Part shown: piece after piece, positions 1 through 6,582 of the stretch
Layout: the number at the start of each line of letters is the position of its first letter
How positions within the stretch are numbered: the first letter of the stretch is position 1
From: Candidatus Methanomarinus sp. HR1
Lineage (GTDB): Archaea; Halobacteriota; Methanosarcinia; Methanosarcinales; Methanocomedenaceae
Direction of reading: 5' to 3'
NCBI GenBank assembly: GCA_002926195.1
Contig: MZXQ01000102.1
Coordinates: 8,575 to 15,183, forward strand
Length of the DNA stretch: 6,609 bases
Notes under the pieces: generated by a model
Seen by the model: only the letters and a program-made list of their open reading frames with translations
What the model was told of the DNA's origin: nothing
The model's database searches: none
Position numbers and translations under genes: made by a program

Positions 1-434
1 GCCAGTGCATCGGCCGGCACATCGATCAGTACGCGCTCTTCTTTGAGTTTGGATCTGAGTATCTTCAGCTCACCATGCTTGCATAAATCTCTCAATACTA
101 CATTTTACATCTTGACCATCTGGAATATCGGGATCATGATAGGTGATATTATTGTTACCAAATCCTGTGATCACCACAAAATGACCGAATCCCTGTATTC
201 CTCTATATAGTATTCAACCATCAAGCAATATAATGACTGGATTGCCGCTTTTTAGGAATCGATTGAAGAGTTATCCCCAGCCCGGATGTTCCCGATCGCT
301 TCCATAGTCCATGCATCAAGTTCAATATTATGGCTGGCAGCCAATTTTCGCAGTTCTCCTGCTGCTATTTCCAGATAAATGGGCATTCCCAAAGCAGCAT
401 AAGAACAAAATCCGAGGAAGTGGATACTAATTTT
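1..434 (-). pseudogene. Decayed C39-like (papain-fold) peptidase, broken into several frames, left end open
   Basis: Coding-like sequence can be followed on the minus strand, but it changes frame. Positions 434-255 read a stretch containing LGFCSYAALGMPIYLEIA and HNIELDAWTMEAIGNI, ending at TAA (254-252). The match resumes one frame away at 270 with RFLKSGNPVIILLDG, meets an in-frame TGA (216-214), and continues as GFGHFVVITGFG then ITYHDPDIPDG, ending at TGA (72-70). The PVI-LLDG, GHFVVITG and HDPD motifs are in the order expected of C39-like peptidase domains, where this His (codon 183-181) and the Asp after it belong to the catalytic triad. I cannot place the catalytic Cys with certainty; the Cys of GFCSYAALGM is a candidate. 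A third frame is open from 104 to the edge and includes GELKILRSKLKEERVL; it may be the continuation of the same gene or a separate one. The lesions could in part be sequencing or assembly errors. The family call rests on motif recognition only. Confidence 0.5.
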
Positions 435-488
435 TTAATGTTTCAGGTCTATGAAATGCGAATCAATTATAAGAAAGATGTGCCAATC

Positions 489-608
489 ATGGAAAAAAAA
501 TTCAAATCGAGATCAGTATTATATTTTCTTATCATAATATTAATTACCAGTACTATTTCCATTAGCTCCGGCTTATTATCTGATTCACGACTTCCACTCC
601 TCTCTTAA
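489..608 (+). other. Short signal-peptide-like open frame, probably a remnant or chance
   Basis: Thirty-nine codons begin MEKKFKSRSVLYFL: a lysine/arginine-rich N-terminus, then about 16 hydrophobic residues and a polar ISSG segment, as in an archaeal secretory signal. The frame then reads into the 3' end of alaS on the opposite strand and stops at 608, so no mature protein follows. An in-frame ATG at 438 would lengthen it, but no ribosome binding site is seen for either start. The lysine codons come from the A8 run that, read on the other strand, is the likely alaS terminator, so chance is a serious alternative. If real, it is the front end of a secreted-protein gene cut off by rearrangement. 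Confidence 0.18.
493..500 (-). terminator. T8 tract downstream of alaS
   Basis: Read on the minus strand this is a run of eight T about 60 nt after the alaS TAA stop, within AT-rich DNA. Archaeal RNA polymerase terminates intrinsically on U-rich tracts without needing a strong hairpin, and none is obvious here. It is the best candidate 3' end for the DUF424-alaS transcript. Confidence 0.42.
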
Positions 609-3327
609 GCGCCTCATCAATCTTTTTCACATCAGGACCGCCTCCCTGTGCCATATCAGCACGGCCGCCGCCGCCGCCGCCAACCACCTTACACATCTCT
701 TTTACAATTACGCCGGAATTCACACCCTGCTCAATTGCCTTTTTCCCGGCTGCTGCCACCAGCTTTGCACCATTTAGATCACTGGCTAATAATGCTACTA
801 CATCAGGCATTTTACTAAACTCAGCCGCAACCTTTATCAGCTCTTCAATATCAGATCCTGGTATATTCTTAGCAACTACCTTAAGCCCGTTAATATCCAT
901 ACAATCAGACAGCATGGCACCCACTCTGGCTCCTGCTAGCTCTTCCTTTAACCTGGCATTCTCCTTCTTCAACTGCTTCCACTCTGTAAAAAATCTCTGC
1001 ACTGTCTCAGGCAGATGTTCAGGCGTAACCTTCAGTTCATTTGAACTCTGGTGAAGCAACTCCTCCCTCTTTTGAATATACAAAACCGCAGCATCACCTG
1101 CTGCATACTCAAGCCGTTCCACACCATCCTGTATCCGTTCGGTCTTTATTATCTTGATAGGACCTATTAGGCCTGTATTGTTCACATGAGTACCGCCGCA
1201 TGCCTCCACATCATCTCCTACTTTCAATATACGTATCTGTTTGCCTGGCGGTACACCCCCTTGATATAACACAAAACCATATTTCTGCTCAGCTTCTGTT
1301 CTGTCCATCCATGATATTTCCACAGGTATATTAGCCATCACTGTCCTGTTGGCTATAAGTTCTATCTGCTTTAATTCATCATTTGTTATACGTTTGAAAT
1401 GTGACAGATCAATACGTGCCCTTTCTTCACTTTTCTGTGCACCCGACTGCCAGATATGACTGCCCAGAACCTTCTTTGCCGCATCATTCACTATATGCGT
1501 GGCCGTATGATGGCGCATATGAGCCCAGCGACGCTGGCTGTCTACGGTTCCATTTACCGGATCTCCTTGCTTAAGATCAATCCGATCTTCTGCGGCTATA
1601 TGTAGTATCACACCATTCTCTATTTGAACATCAGTTATATGATACACTGTACTTCCTGCTGTGATAATGCCGTGATCAGCGGGCTGTCCGCCCCCTTCAG
1701 GATAAAACATAGTCCTGTCAAATATCATGCGATTATCGATAACTGCCAGAACCTTAGCTTCAAAATCCAATTCATCCGGCTGAGTATAATATATACGTTC
1801 GGTTTGTGGAAGATCCTTCGTATCTTCCATTTCTTCTATTTTATCCTGTTCATCTGCTTTACTATGACTTTCAGCTACGAGTGAATAGAATGTATCAGGA
1901 AGATCTACTGCAAGTCCTATCTCTTCGGCTACATCAGCAGTTATTTCAGGAGGTATGCCATGTGTATCATACATCAGTATAATCTCATCCAGCGGGAACT
2001 GCACACCTTTATTCATATAGTTGCGTGCGTTTTTTGCCACCAGTCGCTTGCCCCTGTTTAATGTATCACCATATTTTGTTTCTTCCTGCTTAAGTATCTC
2101 TATTATAGTATCCAGACGCTCCTTAAATTCAGGATATTCCTTCATATGGTCTATCTGCATAGACACTATCTCAAAAAGCGGTACCTCAATATGGGCTTCA
2201 TTCATCAACCGCAGGGTTCTGCGCAGTACTAATCGTGCCAGATATCCTGCTTTTACATTTGATGGGATAATACCATCACCGAACATGAATGCAAGACATC
2301 GGCTGTGGTCTGCAATAGCATACACCCTCTCAACAGGTTCCATGATATTTTGTAGTGTATCAACTTCAATACCTATATCCGCAGCAACTTTCTTGCGCAA
2401 ATGCATCAGGTTTGCAGCTCCGGTGATATCCATCAGTCCTGCCAGCTTTGCATTCTTTGCAAGGATACTGGTGTATTCGGGGTCATCCAGTTTATGATCT
2501 ATACCTGCCAGACCCATGAGTTCATTTACCATCTCAGGAAGAACCGCATCATATATAGTGGGAGAACCTGTACTGGCCCAGACAAACCGCTCCAGACCAT
2601 AGCCTGTATCCACAATGTAGTTATCCATTTTTTCATAGGACTCTCCTTTTATTGTGATATTCCCGCCTTTTTTCTGCTGCATGTTCATAAATACCAGGGT
2701 AGCTACTTCGAGTCCACCGATCAGTACTTCCACACATGGTCCGGCATTACCACCGCCAGACCAGGGTTCTTCTTTATATGTTACTGCATTGGCATCAGCC
2801 CCCATCTCAGCAAGCAGTTCGTCGCAATACTGTACAGTATCGTCCTTCCAGTAGATCTCTTTTTGGGGATTATTAAAAGCATGGTGCGCCATCATCTCAA
2901 AATTAGTAAGATGCCTTCCGCTTCTGCCTACTGAGTCAAGGTCAGGCAACCTGATACAGGGCTGGCTGATGGTGAGCGGATTAGCAGGTGGAGGGACTAA
3001 TCCTGATGTCACAAAAGGCTGAAAATCGGCGATACTTGCTATAGTAAGATAGATATCATCCCGCCATCGTGCGATCACAGGATACCTGTTGAGTCTGGTA
3101 TGTCCGCGTGATTCAAAAAATGAGAGAAATTTTTCCCTCATTGAAGAAAGGTTGTATGGTTTATTAAAAACAGGGTTACCTATAAAAGAATAAGGTACAC
3201 AGGGTGCATCTCCGCAGTTATTCCGGTCAGGGTCTCTTGTCCAATAAGTATTACCGCATTTTGGACATATTTTCCTCTCAAAACCATTATTAAAGAAATA
3301 ATCAAGCTGATATTCATCATCTAACAT
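562..3327 (-). CDS. alaS: Alanyl-tRNA synthetase, archaeal type
   Basis: This cytoplasmic class II synthetase attaches alanine to tRNA-Ala and hydrolyses mischarged Ser- or Gly-tRNA-Ala. The 921 residues match the usual full length of archaeal AlaRS. Residues 1-60 are the archaeal N-terminal extension with Cys21, Cys24, Cys38 and Cys43 in a zinc-site-like pattern around CPKCGNTYWTRDPDR. The catalytic core follows: motif 1 near 63-100, motif 2 around 135-151 (GRSGRHLTNFEMMAHHAF), motif 3 near 240-252 (DTGYGLERFVWAS). The helical tRNA-binding part runs to about 510. The editing domain carries His607/His611 (HHTATH) and Cys710/His714 (CGGTH), the canonical zinc ligands. A Lys/Glu-rich coiled coil (about 780-800) leads to the C-Ala domain with its glycine-rich motif at 883-897. 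All key motifs are intact. The ATG start gives MLDDEYQLDYFF, the N-terminus expected of archaeal relatives. It lies 49 nt after DUF424, with no Shine-Dalgarno site and no clear promoter in the gap, so it is probably co-transcribed. Confidence 0.97.
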   Translation of the reverse strand: MLDDEYQLDYFFNNGFERKICPKCGNTYWTRDPDRNNCGDAPCVPYSFIGNPVFNKPYNLSSMREKFLSFFESRGHTRLNRYPVIARWRDDIYLTIASIADFQPFVTSGLVPPPANPLTISQPCIRLPDLDSVGRSGRHLTNFEMMAHHAFNNPQKEIYWKDDTVQYCDELLAEMGADANAVTYKEEPWSGGGNAGPCVEVLIGGLEVATLVFMNMQQKKGGNITIKGESYEKMDNYIVDTGYGLERFVWASTGSPTIYDAVLPEMVNELMGLAGIDHKLDDPEYTSILAKNAKLAGLMDITGAANLMHLRKKVAADIGIEVDTLQNIMEPVERVYAIADHSRCLAFMFGDGIIPSNVKAGYLARLVLRRTLRLMNEAHIEVPLFEIVSMQIDHMKEYPEFKERLDTIIEILKQEETKYGDTLNRGKRLVAKNARNYMNKGVQFPLDEIILMYDTHGIPPEITADVAEEIGLAVDLPDTFYSLVAESHSKADEQDKIEEMEDTKDLPQTERIYYTQPDELDFEAKVLAVIDNRMIFDRTMFYPEGGGQPADHGIITAGSTVYHITDVQIENGVILHIAAEDRIDLKQGDPVNGTVDSQRRWAHMRHHTATHIVNDAAKKVLGSHIWQSGAQKSEERARIDLSHFKRITNDELKQIELIANRTVMANIPVEISWMDRTEAEQKYGFVLYQGGVPPGKQIRILKVGDDVEACGGTHVNNTGLIGPIKIIKTERIQDGVERLEYAAGDAAVLYIQKREELLHQSSNELKVTPEHLPETVQRFFTEWKQLKKENARLKEELAGARVGAMLSDCMDINGLKVVAKNIPGSDIEELIKVAAEFSKMPDVVALLASDLNGAKLVAAAGKKAIEQGVNSGVIVKEMCKVVGGGGGGRADMAQGGGPDVKKIDEALKRGVEVVNQIISRS
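664..681 (-). repeat. (GGC)6 codon run in the alaS glycine motif
   Basis: Six identical GGC codons encode Gly883-Gly888 of AlaRS. It is a perfect trinucleotide repeat in an otherwise AT-leaning gene. The glycine-rich loop itself is conserved in the family; the uniform codon choice is the unusual part. Confidence 0.9.
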
Positions 3328-3376
3328 AGTATATCTGAGTGTCTAATGGTGTTAATATTGAAAAAGTTTACGTCAA

Positions 3377-3667
3377 TCACACACGAAACATCTGTGCATG
3401 AGGTACGCCACCTATATCCATCACGCTATCAGTGTCAATGGCTCCACAGGATATGGCAGCCTCAATACTTCGCTCTCCTGTTATGTTTGCGGTAGTGACT
3501 TCCATTAGAACAGCCTGGACCTGTGGAATATCAACCAGTTCACCCTTATAAAAATCCTCTGATATTTCCAATTTTAATCCGCAACCTTGCACGGTCTTTC
3601 CTATGAGTTCGCGATCACACACAGCTAAAAGTATAGATAACTCACTCTCATATATCTTGATATACAT
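3377..3667 (-). CDS. DUF424 family protein of unknown function
   Basis: This 96-residue soluble protein has no signal peptide or membrane segment. It matches the archaeal DUF424 family (Pfam DUF424, COG2412 as I recall) over its whole length: an N-terminal MYIKIYESE strand, a CDRELIGKT segment (17-25), SEDFYKGELVD (36-46), a central TTANITGERSIEAAI helix (58-72), and the family's closing motif IGGVPHAQMFRV. Length is normal for the family. No biochemical role is established to my knowledge, and I see no catalytic signature. The ATG start at 3667 gives the usual short N-terminus; an AT-rich leader precedes it and no Shine-Dalgarno site is seen. The TGA stop is 49 nt before alaS, which suggests one operon and makes a link to translation or tRNA a reasonable guess. 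That link is inference from position alone. Confidence 0.88.
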   Translation of the reverse strand: MYIKIYESELSILLAVCDRELIGKTVQGCGLKLEISEDFYKGELVDIPQVQAVLMEVTTANITGERSIEAAISCGAIDTDSVMDIGGVPHAQMFRV

Positions 3668-3689
3668 GGTTGTATAATTATTCTATGGT

Positions 3690-3706
3690 GTAATTAATCT
3701 TTGTTT
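3690..3706 (-). promoter_or_regulatory. Candidate TATA/BRE for the DUF424-alaS unit
   Basis: On the minus strand a purine-rich CAAAG (BRE-like) directly precedes ATTAATTA (3698-3691), whose centre is about 27 nt upstream of the DUF424 ATG. That spacing would put the transcript start at or very near the start codon, which fits a leaderless mRNA and the missing Shine-Dalgarno site. The box is a weak match to the archaeal consensus, and the surrounding DNA is AT-rich, so similar strings arise by chance. Confidence 0.35.
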
Positions 3707-3710
3707 TAGT

Positions 3711-3731
3711 ATGTCAAGTATAACTTGATAT
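3711..3731. repeat. Inverted repeat upstream of DUF424
   Basis: TCAAGT and ACTTGA (3714-3719 and 3723-3728) form a perfect 6-bp dyad around ATA. The arms extend to 9 bp each with one mismatch, ATGTCAAGT and ACTTGATAT. The dyad lies just upstream of the candidate DUF424 TATA box, where an operator or activator site would be placed. It could equally be part of the mcm 3' end or chance. Confidence 0.5.
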
Positions 3732-3735
3732 ATCG

Positions 3736-3760
3736 AAAATCCGACCGAAGGGAGGATTTT
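3736..3760 (-). terminator. Hairpin after mcm, possible terminator
   Basis: AAAATCC and GGATTTT pair perfectly (7 bp) around an 11-nt interior with two further C-G pairs near a CTTCGG tip. On the minus strand it starts about 25 nt after the mcm TAA stop and ends in TTTTC, so a 3'-end role for mcm is possible. The T tract is short for a terminator, hence the low score. Confidence 0.35.
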
Positions 3761-3785
3761 GTTCTTGCGCCCTTTTCCTTTTTGT

Positions 3786-5882
3786 TTAAGTGATCTTTAA
3801 TAATCCATTCTTTGGTTCGAATATCGCTCCATCTTTTTTCAGTCTCCTTATCATTTCCTCTGCTTTATCATCATCTATTCCTAACTCCACAGCCTGCTGA
3901 ATTACTTCTGCCATAGGTGCAACTCCTTCATGCTGCTGTTGTACTTCACGTATAATATCACGAATAAGTTTGGCCCTGTCACGCTGGCTTTTTGGCATAC
4001 CGGTACTGACCATATCAGCATCCAGTTTTCCGGTTTCAGGGTCGGTCATGACCTGTCTAAGACTTTCGTTCACGATCCTGATCACACGATCAATATCCCT
4101 GGTAGTAATAGAATTGCTAAGGCGCATCCTGGCCGACCCTTCTCCCAGCCTGACCAGTGCCTCAAGCTGCCTGGCAGTGACAGGTATAGGAGAATTGGGA
4201 TCATTAGCCTGGCTTCGAAGATCAAGATAGAAATTAATTATTTGCTGTTTTGCCTCTTCTTCCATTACAGGAAAAATATGACGTTTTGAGTAGGCAATAT
4301 ATTTTCTCAATATATCAGGACGATAAGTGGGTTCAATGACACTCATTGCCTTATTGATCTGTTCCTGTGTGATCTTAGATGAACTTAAGCTTTGGTACTG
4401 GGCATTGATCTCTCCTGCATAATGTCCTTTAATAATATGTTCGGCAATATTTCCATCCCGCTGCGGGCTCGGTTCATCAGTCAGAATAAATATTAAGTCG
4501 AACCTTGATATAAGTGCGGGCGGCATATTGATCTGCTGAGCTATGTTCTCATAACGATCAAACCGGCCCAATTTAGGATTTGCCGCACCTAATAAAGCAC
4601 ATCTGCTTTTTAAAGTGGCAAGTATACCGGCTTTTGCAATACTTATGGTCTGCTGTTCCATAGCTTCGTGAAGTGCACTTCTGTCTTCCTTTGCCATCTT
4701 ATCCAGCTCATCTACAGCAGCCAGTCCTTTATCTGCCAGCACCAGTGCACCGGCTTCCAGTGTCCAGCGGCCGTCGCCGAACTCGTCCTTAACAGCAGTA
4801 GCAGTAAGACCTGCTGAAGTAGTCCCTTTCCCGGAAGTATAGACTCCCCTGGGTGATATTTTATAGGCATAACGCAGAAGTTGTGATTTGGCGATACCCG
4901 GATCTCCTACTAACAGTACATGGATGTCTCCTCTTATCCGTGTTCCGTCAGGCAGATGTTTAGGAACACCACTGAATAACTGCAGTGCCATAGCTTCCTT
5001 GATTTCTTCATAACCCAGTATACTGGGTGCAATGGAAGATATCATTTTGTTATAAATATCACTGGAGCTACCCATTTCCCTGATCTCTTGTTCATCTTCG
5101 GGTGTGATCTCTATCTCATCGAATTCACTTTTCTCACGCTCGATAGATATCCCTTCAAGTGACAGGTCAAAAAAGGTACTTTTTCCAATTTTCGTGACCC
5201 TTTGATGGCTCCTGAGTGTACCTGTTATTGTTACACGATCACCCGGTGTTACCAGACCGGCCAGGTCGTCTTCAACATCAATATCAAGTGTTTGTGGTTG
5301 TTCTCCGCCCCGCAGTCCTTCGGGCGATTCCTGTATCCGCAACTTCTGGGCATCTATGAATGTGGATTCATTTGCCAGCAGTTTGAACGGGCCGCGCCTG
5401 CCGCACTGCTCACCGTCACACTCAAGCGGTTCTATGAACCTGTTTTCGTTCTGTGGAACAAAATTAACATGCCCGCATCGTAGGCATTCAAAAGCTGCGG
5501 TGGTCAGTTTAGGTCTGACCTCAGTAGCCTTTCTGATGATGCCATCAATACCGAGCAGCCATGAGATATTCTCACTTCTAAGGTCCCTGATCTGGATCCT
5601 GGAGTGAAGATTTGTTATTCTTACATGAGCATTGTCCAGTGTCACGTCCATAGGCAAGTCGATCTCAAATAATGCATCGTTGGCATGTTTCATGACCGCA
5701 TCAGGTTTTTTGAGAAGCTCGTTGGCTAGTTCGATATTATATCTTTCAATATCAGAGAATTCGACCATTAGACTCCGTTTTTCCGGATATATTCCGGCAA
5801 GAGAAAGTAACTCTTCCCAGTAATATTGTTTAATGAATTCTTCCCAGACAAGTTTGGATGATTGTTCTGTCATTATTGTCAT
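3786..5882 (-). CDS. mcm: Replicative DNA helicase MCM
   Basis: This is the ATP-driven 3'-5' helicase that unwinds DNA as a ring-shaped hexamer at the archaeal replication fork. The 698 residues are normal for archaeal MCM, with no intein. The N-terminal domain (about 10-250) has an OB fold with zinc ligands Cys133, Cys136, Cys155 and Cys160. The AAA+ core follows: Walker A GDPGIAKS (Lys332), the helix-2 insert region near 346-365, Walker B AAVDELDK (Asp391, Glu392), the presensor-1 hairpin near 413-424 with Lys417, sensor-1 LGAANP (Asn435), and arginine finger SRF (Arg460). A C-terminal winged helix spans about 635-698. All key residues are present. Two in-frame starts lie nine bases apart, giving MTIMTEQ or MTEQ; neither has a Shine-Dalgarno site and the second is equally plausible. 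The gene is separated from DUF424 by 118 nt and probably has its own transcript. Confidence 0.97.
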   Translation of the reverse strand: MTIMTEQSSKLVWEEFIKQYYWEELLSLAGIYPEKRSLMVEFSDIERYNIELANELLKKPDAVMKHANDALFEIDLPMDVTLDNAHVRITNLHSRIQIRDLRSENISWLLGIDGIIRKATEVRPKLTTAAFECLRCGHVNFVPQNENRFIEPLECDGEQCGRRGPFKLLANESTFIDAQKLRIQESPEGLRGGEQPQTLDIDVEDDLAGLVTPGDRVTITGTLRSHQRVTKIGKSTFFDLSLEGISIEREKSEFDEIEITPEDEQEIREMGSSSDIYNKMISSIAPSILGYEEIKEAMALQLFSGVPKHLPDGTRIRGDIHVLLVGDPGIAKSQLLRYAYKISPRGVYTSGKGTTSAGLTATAVKDEFGDGRWTLEAGALVLADKGLAAVDELDKMAKEDRSALHEAMEQQTISIAKAGILATLKSRCALLGAANPKLGRFDRYENIAQQINMPPALISRFDLIFILTDEPSPQRDGNIAEHIIKGHYAGEINAQYQSLSSSKITQEQINKAMSVIEPTYRPDILRKYIAYSKRHIFPVMEEEAKQQIINFYLDLRSQANDPNSPIPVTARQLEALVRLGEGSARMRLSNSITTRDIDRVIRIVNESLRQVMTDPETGKLDADMVSTGMPKSQRDRAKLIRDIIREVQQQHEGVAPMAEVIQQAVELGIDDDKAEEMIRRLKKDGAIFEPKNGLLKIT

Positions 5883-5897
5883 CTGGATTAAAGTCAG

Positions 5898-5920
5898 ATA
5901 GACATATGAATGTTTCTAAA
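5898..5920 (-). promoter_or_regulatory. Weak candidate promoter for mcm
   Basis: Minus-strand AGAAAC followed by ATTCATATG sits about 24 nt before the upstream mcm ATG, the right distance for a TATA box serving a leaderless transcript. The match to consensus is poor. No better box is seen in the 100 nt upstream of mcm. Confidence 0.22.
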
Positions 5921-6362
5921 GATAGCACTGTGAAAGTAATCCGAATGGTTTTGGTTTTTGGAGTGGAAATGGGGGGGATAAGATGGTTGTACTGGCTGGT
6001 ACAGTATGATAACTCTCATAGGGATAGTGTGAAGTGACAACACGCGAACAATACCATGTTTTTTATCCTTGCCTGCTTGAAGCTATTGCCCTACATATGG
6101 CAGATGAAAAAATCTTCAATTATTATCTGGCACCATATTAACTTACCTGGAGAGTATCACTTTTCCGATGAAAAACTGAACACTATTACCCCTTATCAAC
6201 TTCCAAAAATTTCGGGGTTAAAAATGCTGTAAAAATGGGAGACTACAAACCGAAGAATGGTTTGATCTGATAGAATATCCATTACTTTTTCATTGCCGGT
6301 TTTGTACCTTTGTAGGATTGTACCCTTTAATGAAAAAAAGAAAAATTAACATTATAAAATAA
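5906..6362 (+). pseudogene. Possible decayed gene: four successive open stretches in shifting frames
   Basis: Plus-strand open stretches follow one another with small overlaps. 5906-6037 runs from ATG (MNVSKDSTVKVIRM...) to a TGA that overlaps a GTG codon at 6034. 6034-6141 contains TTREQYHVFYPCLLEAIALH. 6104-6232 contains INLPGEYHFSDEKLN. 6222-6362 contains TEEWFDLIEYPLLFHCRFC. Each has a composition like real protein, and together they would make roughly 130-150 codons, as expected of a frameshifted pseudogene. I do not recognise the family. No Shine-Dalgarno site precedes any start, and the first ATG lies in the presumed mcm promoter. A G7 run (5971-5977) is inside. Chance open frames are the main alternative. 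Confidence 0.25.
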
Positions 6363-6364
6363 AT

Positions 6365-6399
6365 CATTTTCTTCTTCTATGTGTTTGTTTTTTCGTTTG
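6365..6399 (+). terminator. T-rich tract, possible plus-strand terminator
   Basis: A pyrimidine-rich stretch with several T runs, including T6 at 6388-6393, directly follows the last open stretch of the decayed region. U-rich tracts terminate archaeal transcription, so this may be an old 3' end. It has no hairpin and could be simple AT-rich spacer. Confidence 0.25.
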
Positions 6400-6415
6400 T
6401 TACATACTATATAGG

Positions 6416-6427
6416 AATATGCATATT
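6416..6427. repeat. 12-bp perfect palindrome AATATGCATATT
   Basis: A perfect dyad about 155 nt upstream of the right-edge start codon. It is the first of three palindromes in this AT-rich leader and a possible regulator site, though short AT-rich palindromes are common by chance. Confidence 0.5.
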
Positions 6428-6459
6428 TGTAACTGCAAAGTAGATTAACTGTAATAAAA

Positions 6460-6475
6460 TATGTTTATAAACATA
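6460..6475. repeat. 16-bp perfect palindrome with a central TATA-like core
   Basis: TATGTTTATAAACATA is a perfect 16-bp palindrome with TTTATAAA at its centre. Because it includes a good archaeal TATA core, a protein bound here would compete with TBP, so an operator overlapping a promoter is plausible. It lies about 108 nt upstream of the right-edge start codon. Confidence 0.6.
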
Positions 6476-6509
6476 GCTTTATAATAATAATAAACATTAA
6501 TTTATACTT
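6464..6509 (+). promoter_or_regulatory. Candidate promoter zone for the right-edge gene
   Basis: Three TATA-like boxes occur in order: TTTATAAA (6464-6471), CTTTATAAT (6477-6485) and TTTATACTT (starting at 6501). The second has the usual form and would start transcription near 6506, leaving a leader of roughly 75 nt before the ATG. Which box is used cannot be told from sequence. A leader of this length with a Shine-Dalgarno site differs from the leaderless-looking genes to the left. Confidence 0.4.
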
Positions 6510-6527
6510 GTAGATGATGAAATTTAA

Positions 6528-6540
6528 GTTAATAATTAAC
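6528..6540. repeat. 13-bp palindrome GTTAATAATTAAC
   Basis: Two perfect 6-bp arms around one A, in the presumed 5' leader of the right-edge gene. It may be a third protein-binding site or a weak RNA hairpin, but the arms are AT-rich and chance is possible. Confidence 0.45.
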
Positions 6541-6570
6541 AAAAAATACAATAAGAAACTTACAAATTTT

Positions 6571-6576
6571 GGAGAT
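6571..6576 (+). promoter_or_regulatory. Shine-Dalgarno site for the right-edge gene
   Basis: GGAGAT, with GGAG complementary to the archaeal 16S rRNA 3' end, lies 8 nt (from the last base of GGAG) before an ATG. This is the only convincing ribosome binding site in the window and fixes the start of the partial gene that follows. Confidence 0.65.
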
Positions 6577-6582
6577 AAAAAT

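Noticed and set aside
214..216. Recoding at the in-frame stop of the C39-like frame (pyrrolysine or selenocysteine)
   Set aside because: The codon is TGA, not the TAG used for pyrrolysine, no SECIS-like element is evident, and a separate frameshift already breaks the gene, so decay is simpler.
1624..2934. Plus-strand open frames of 86-177 codons inside alaS (for example 2021-2497 and 2401-2934)
   Set aside because: They lie wholly antisense to a complete, motif-rich alaS, overlap each other in different frames and show no recognisable domains or ribosome binding sites.
3930..5823. Plus-strand open frames of 63-119 codons inside mcm
   Set aside because: All are antisense to an intact mcm with every catalytic motif in place; they read as shadows of the coding strand.
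3786..5882. Intein in the MCM helicase
   Set aside because: Walker A, Walker B and sensor regions are contiguous and total length is normal; no intein splice motifs are present.
5971..5977. G7 homopolymer as a phase-variation switch
   Set aside because: It lies within an unsupported short frame upstream of mcm; without a real gene around it a switching role is unsupported.
6514..6520. ATGATGA matching a C box of a C/D small RNA
   Set aside because: No CTGA D box follows at a suitable distance, and the site lies in the leader of a plausible coding gene.
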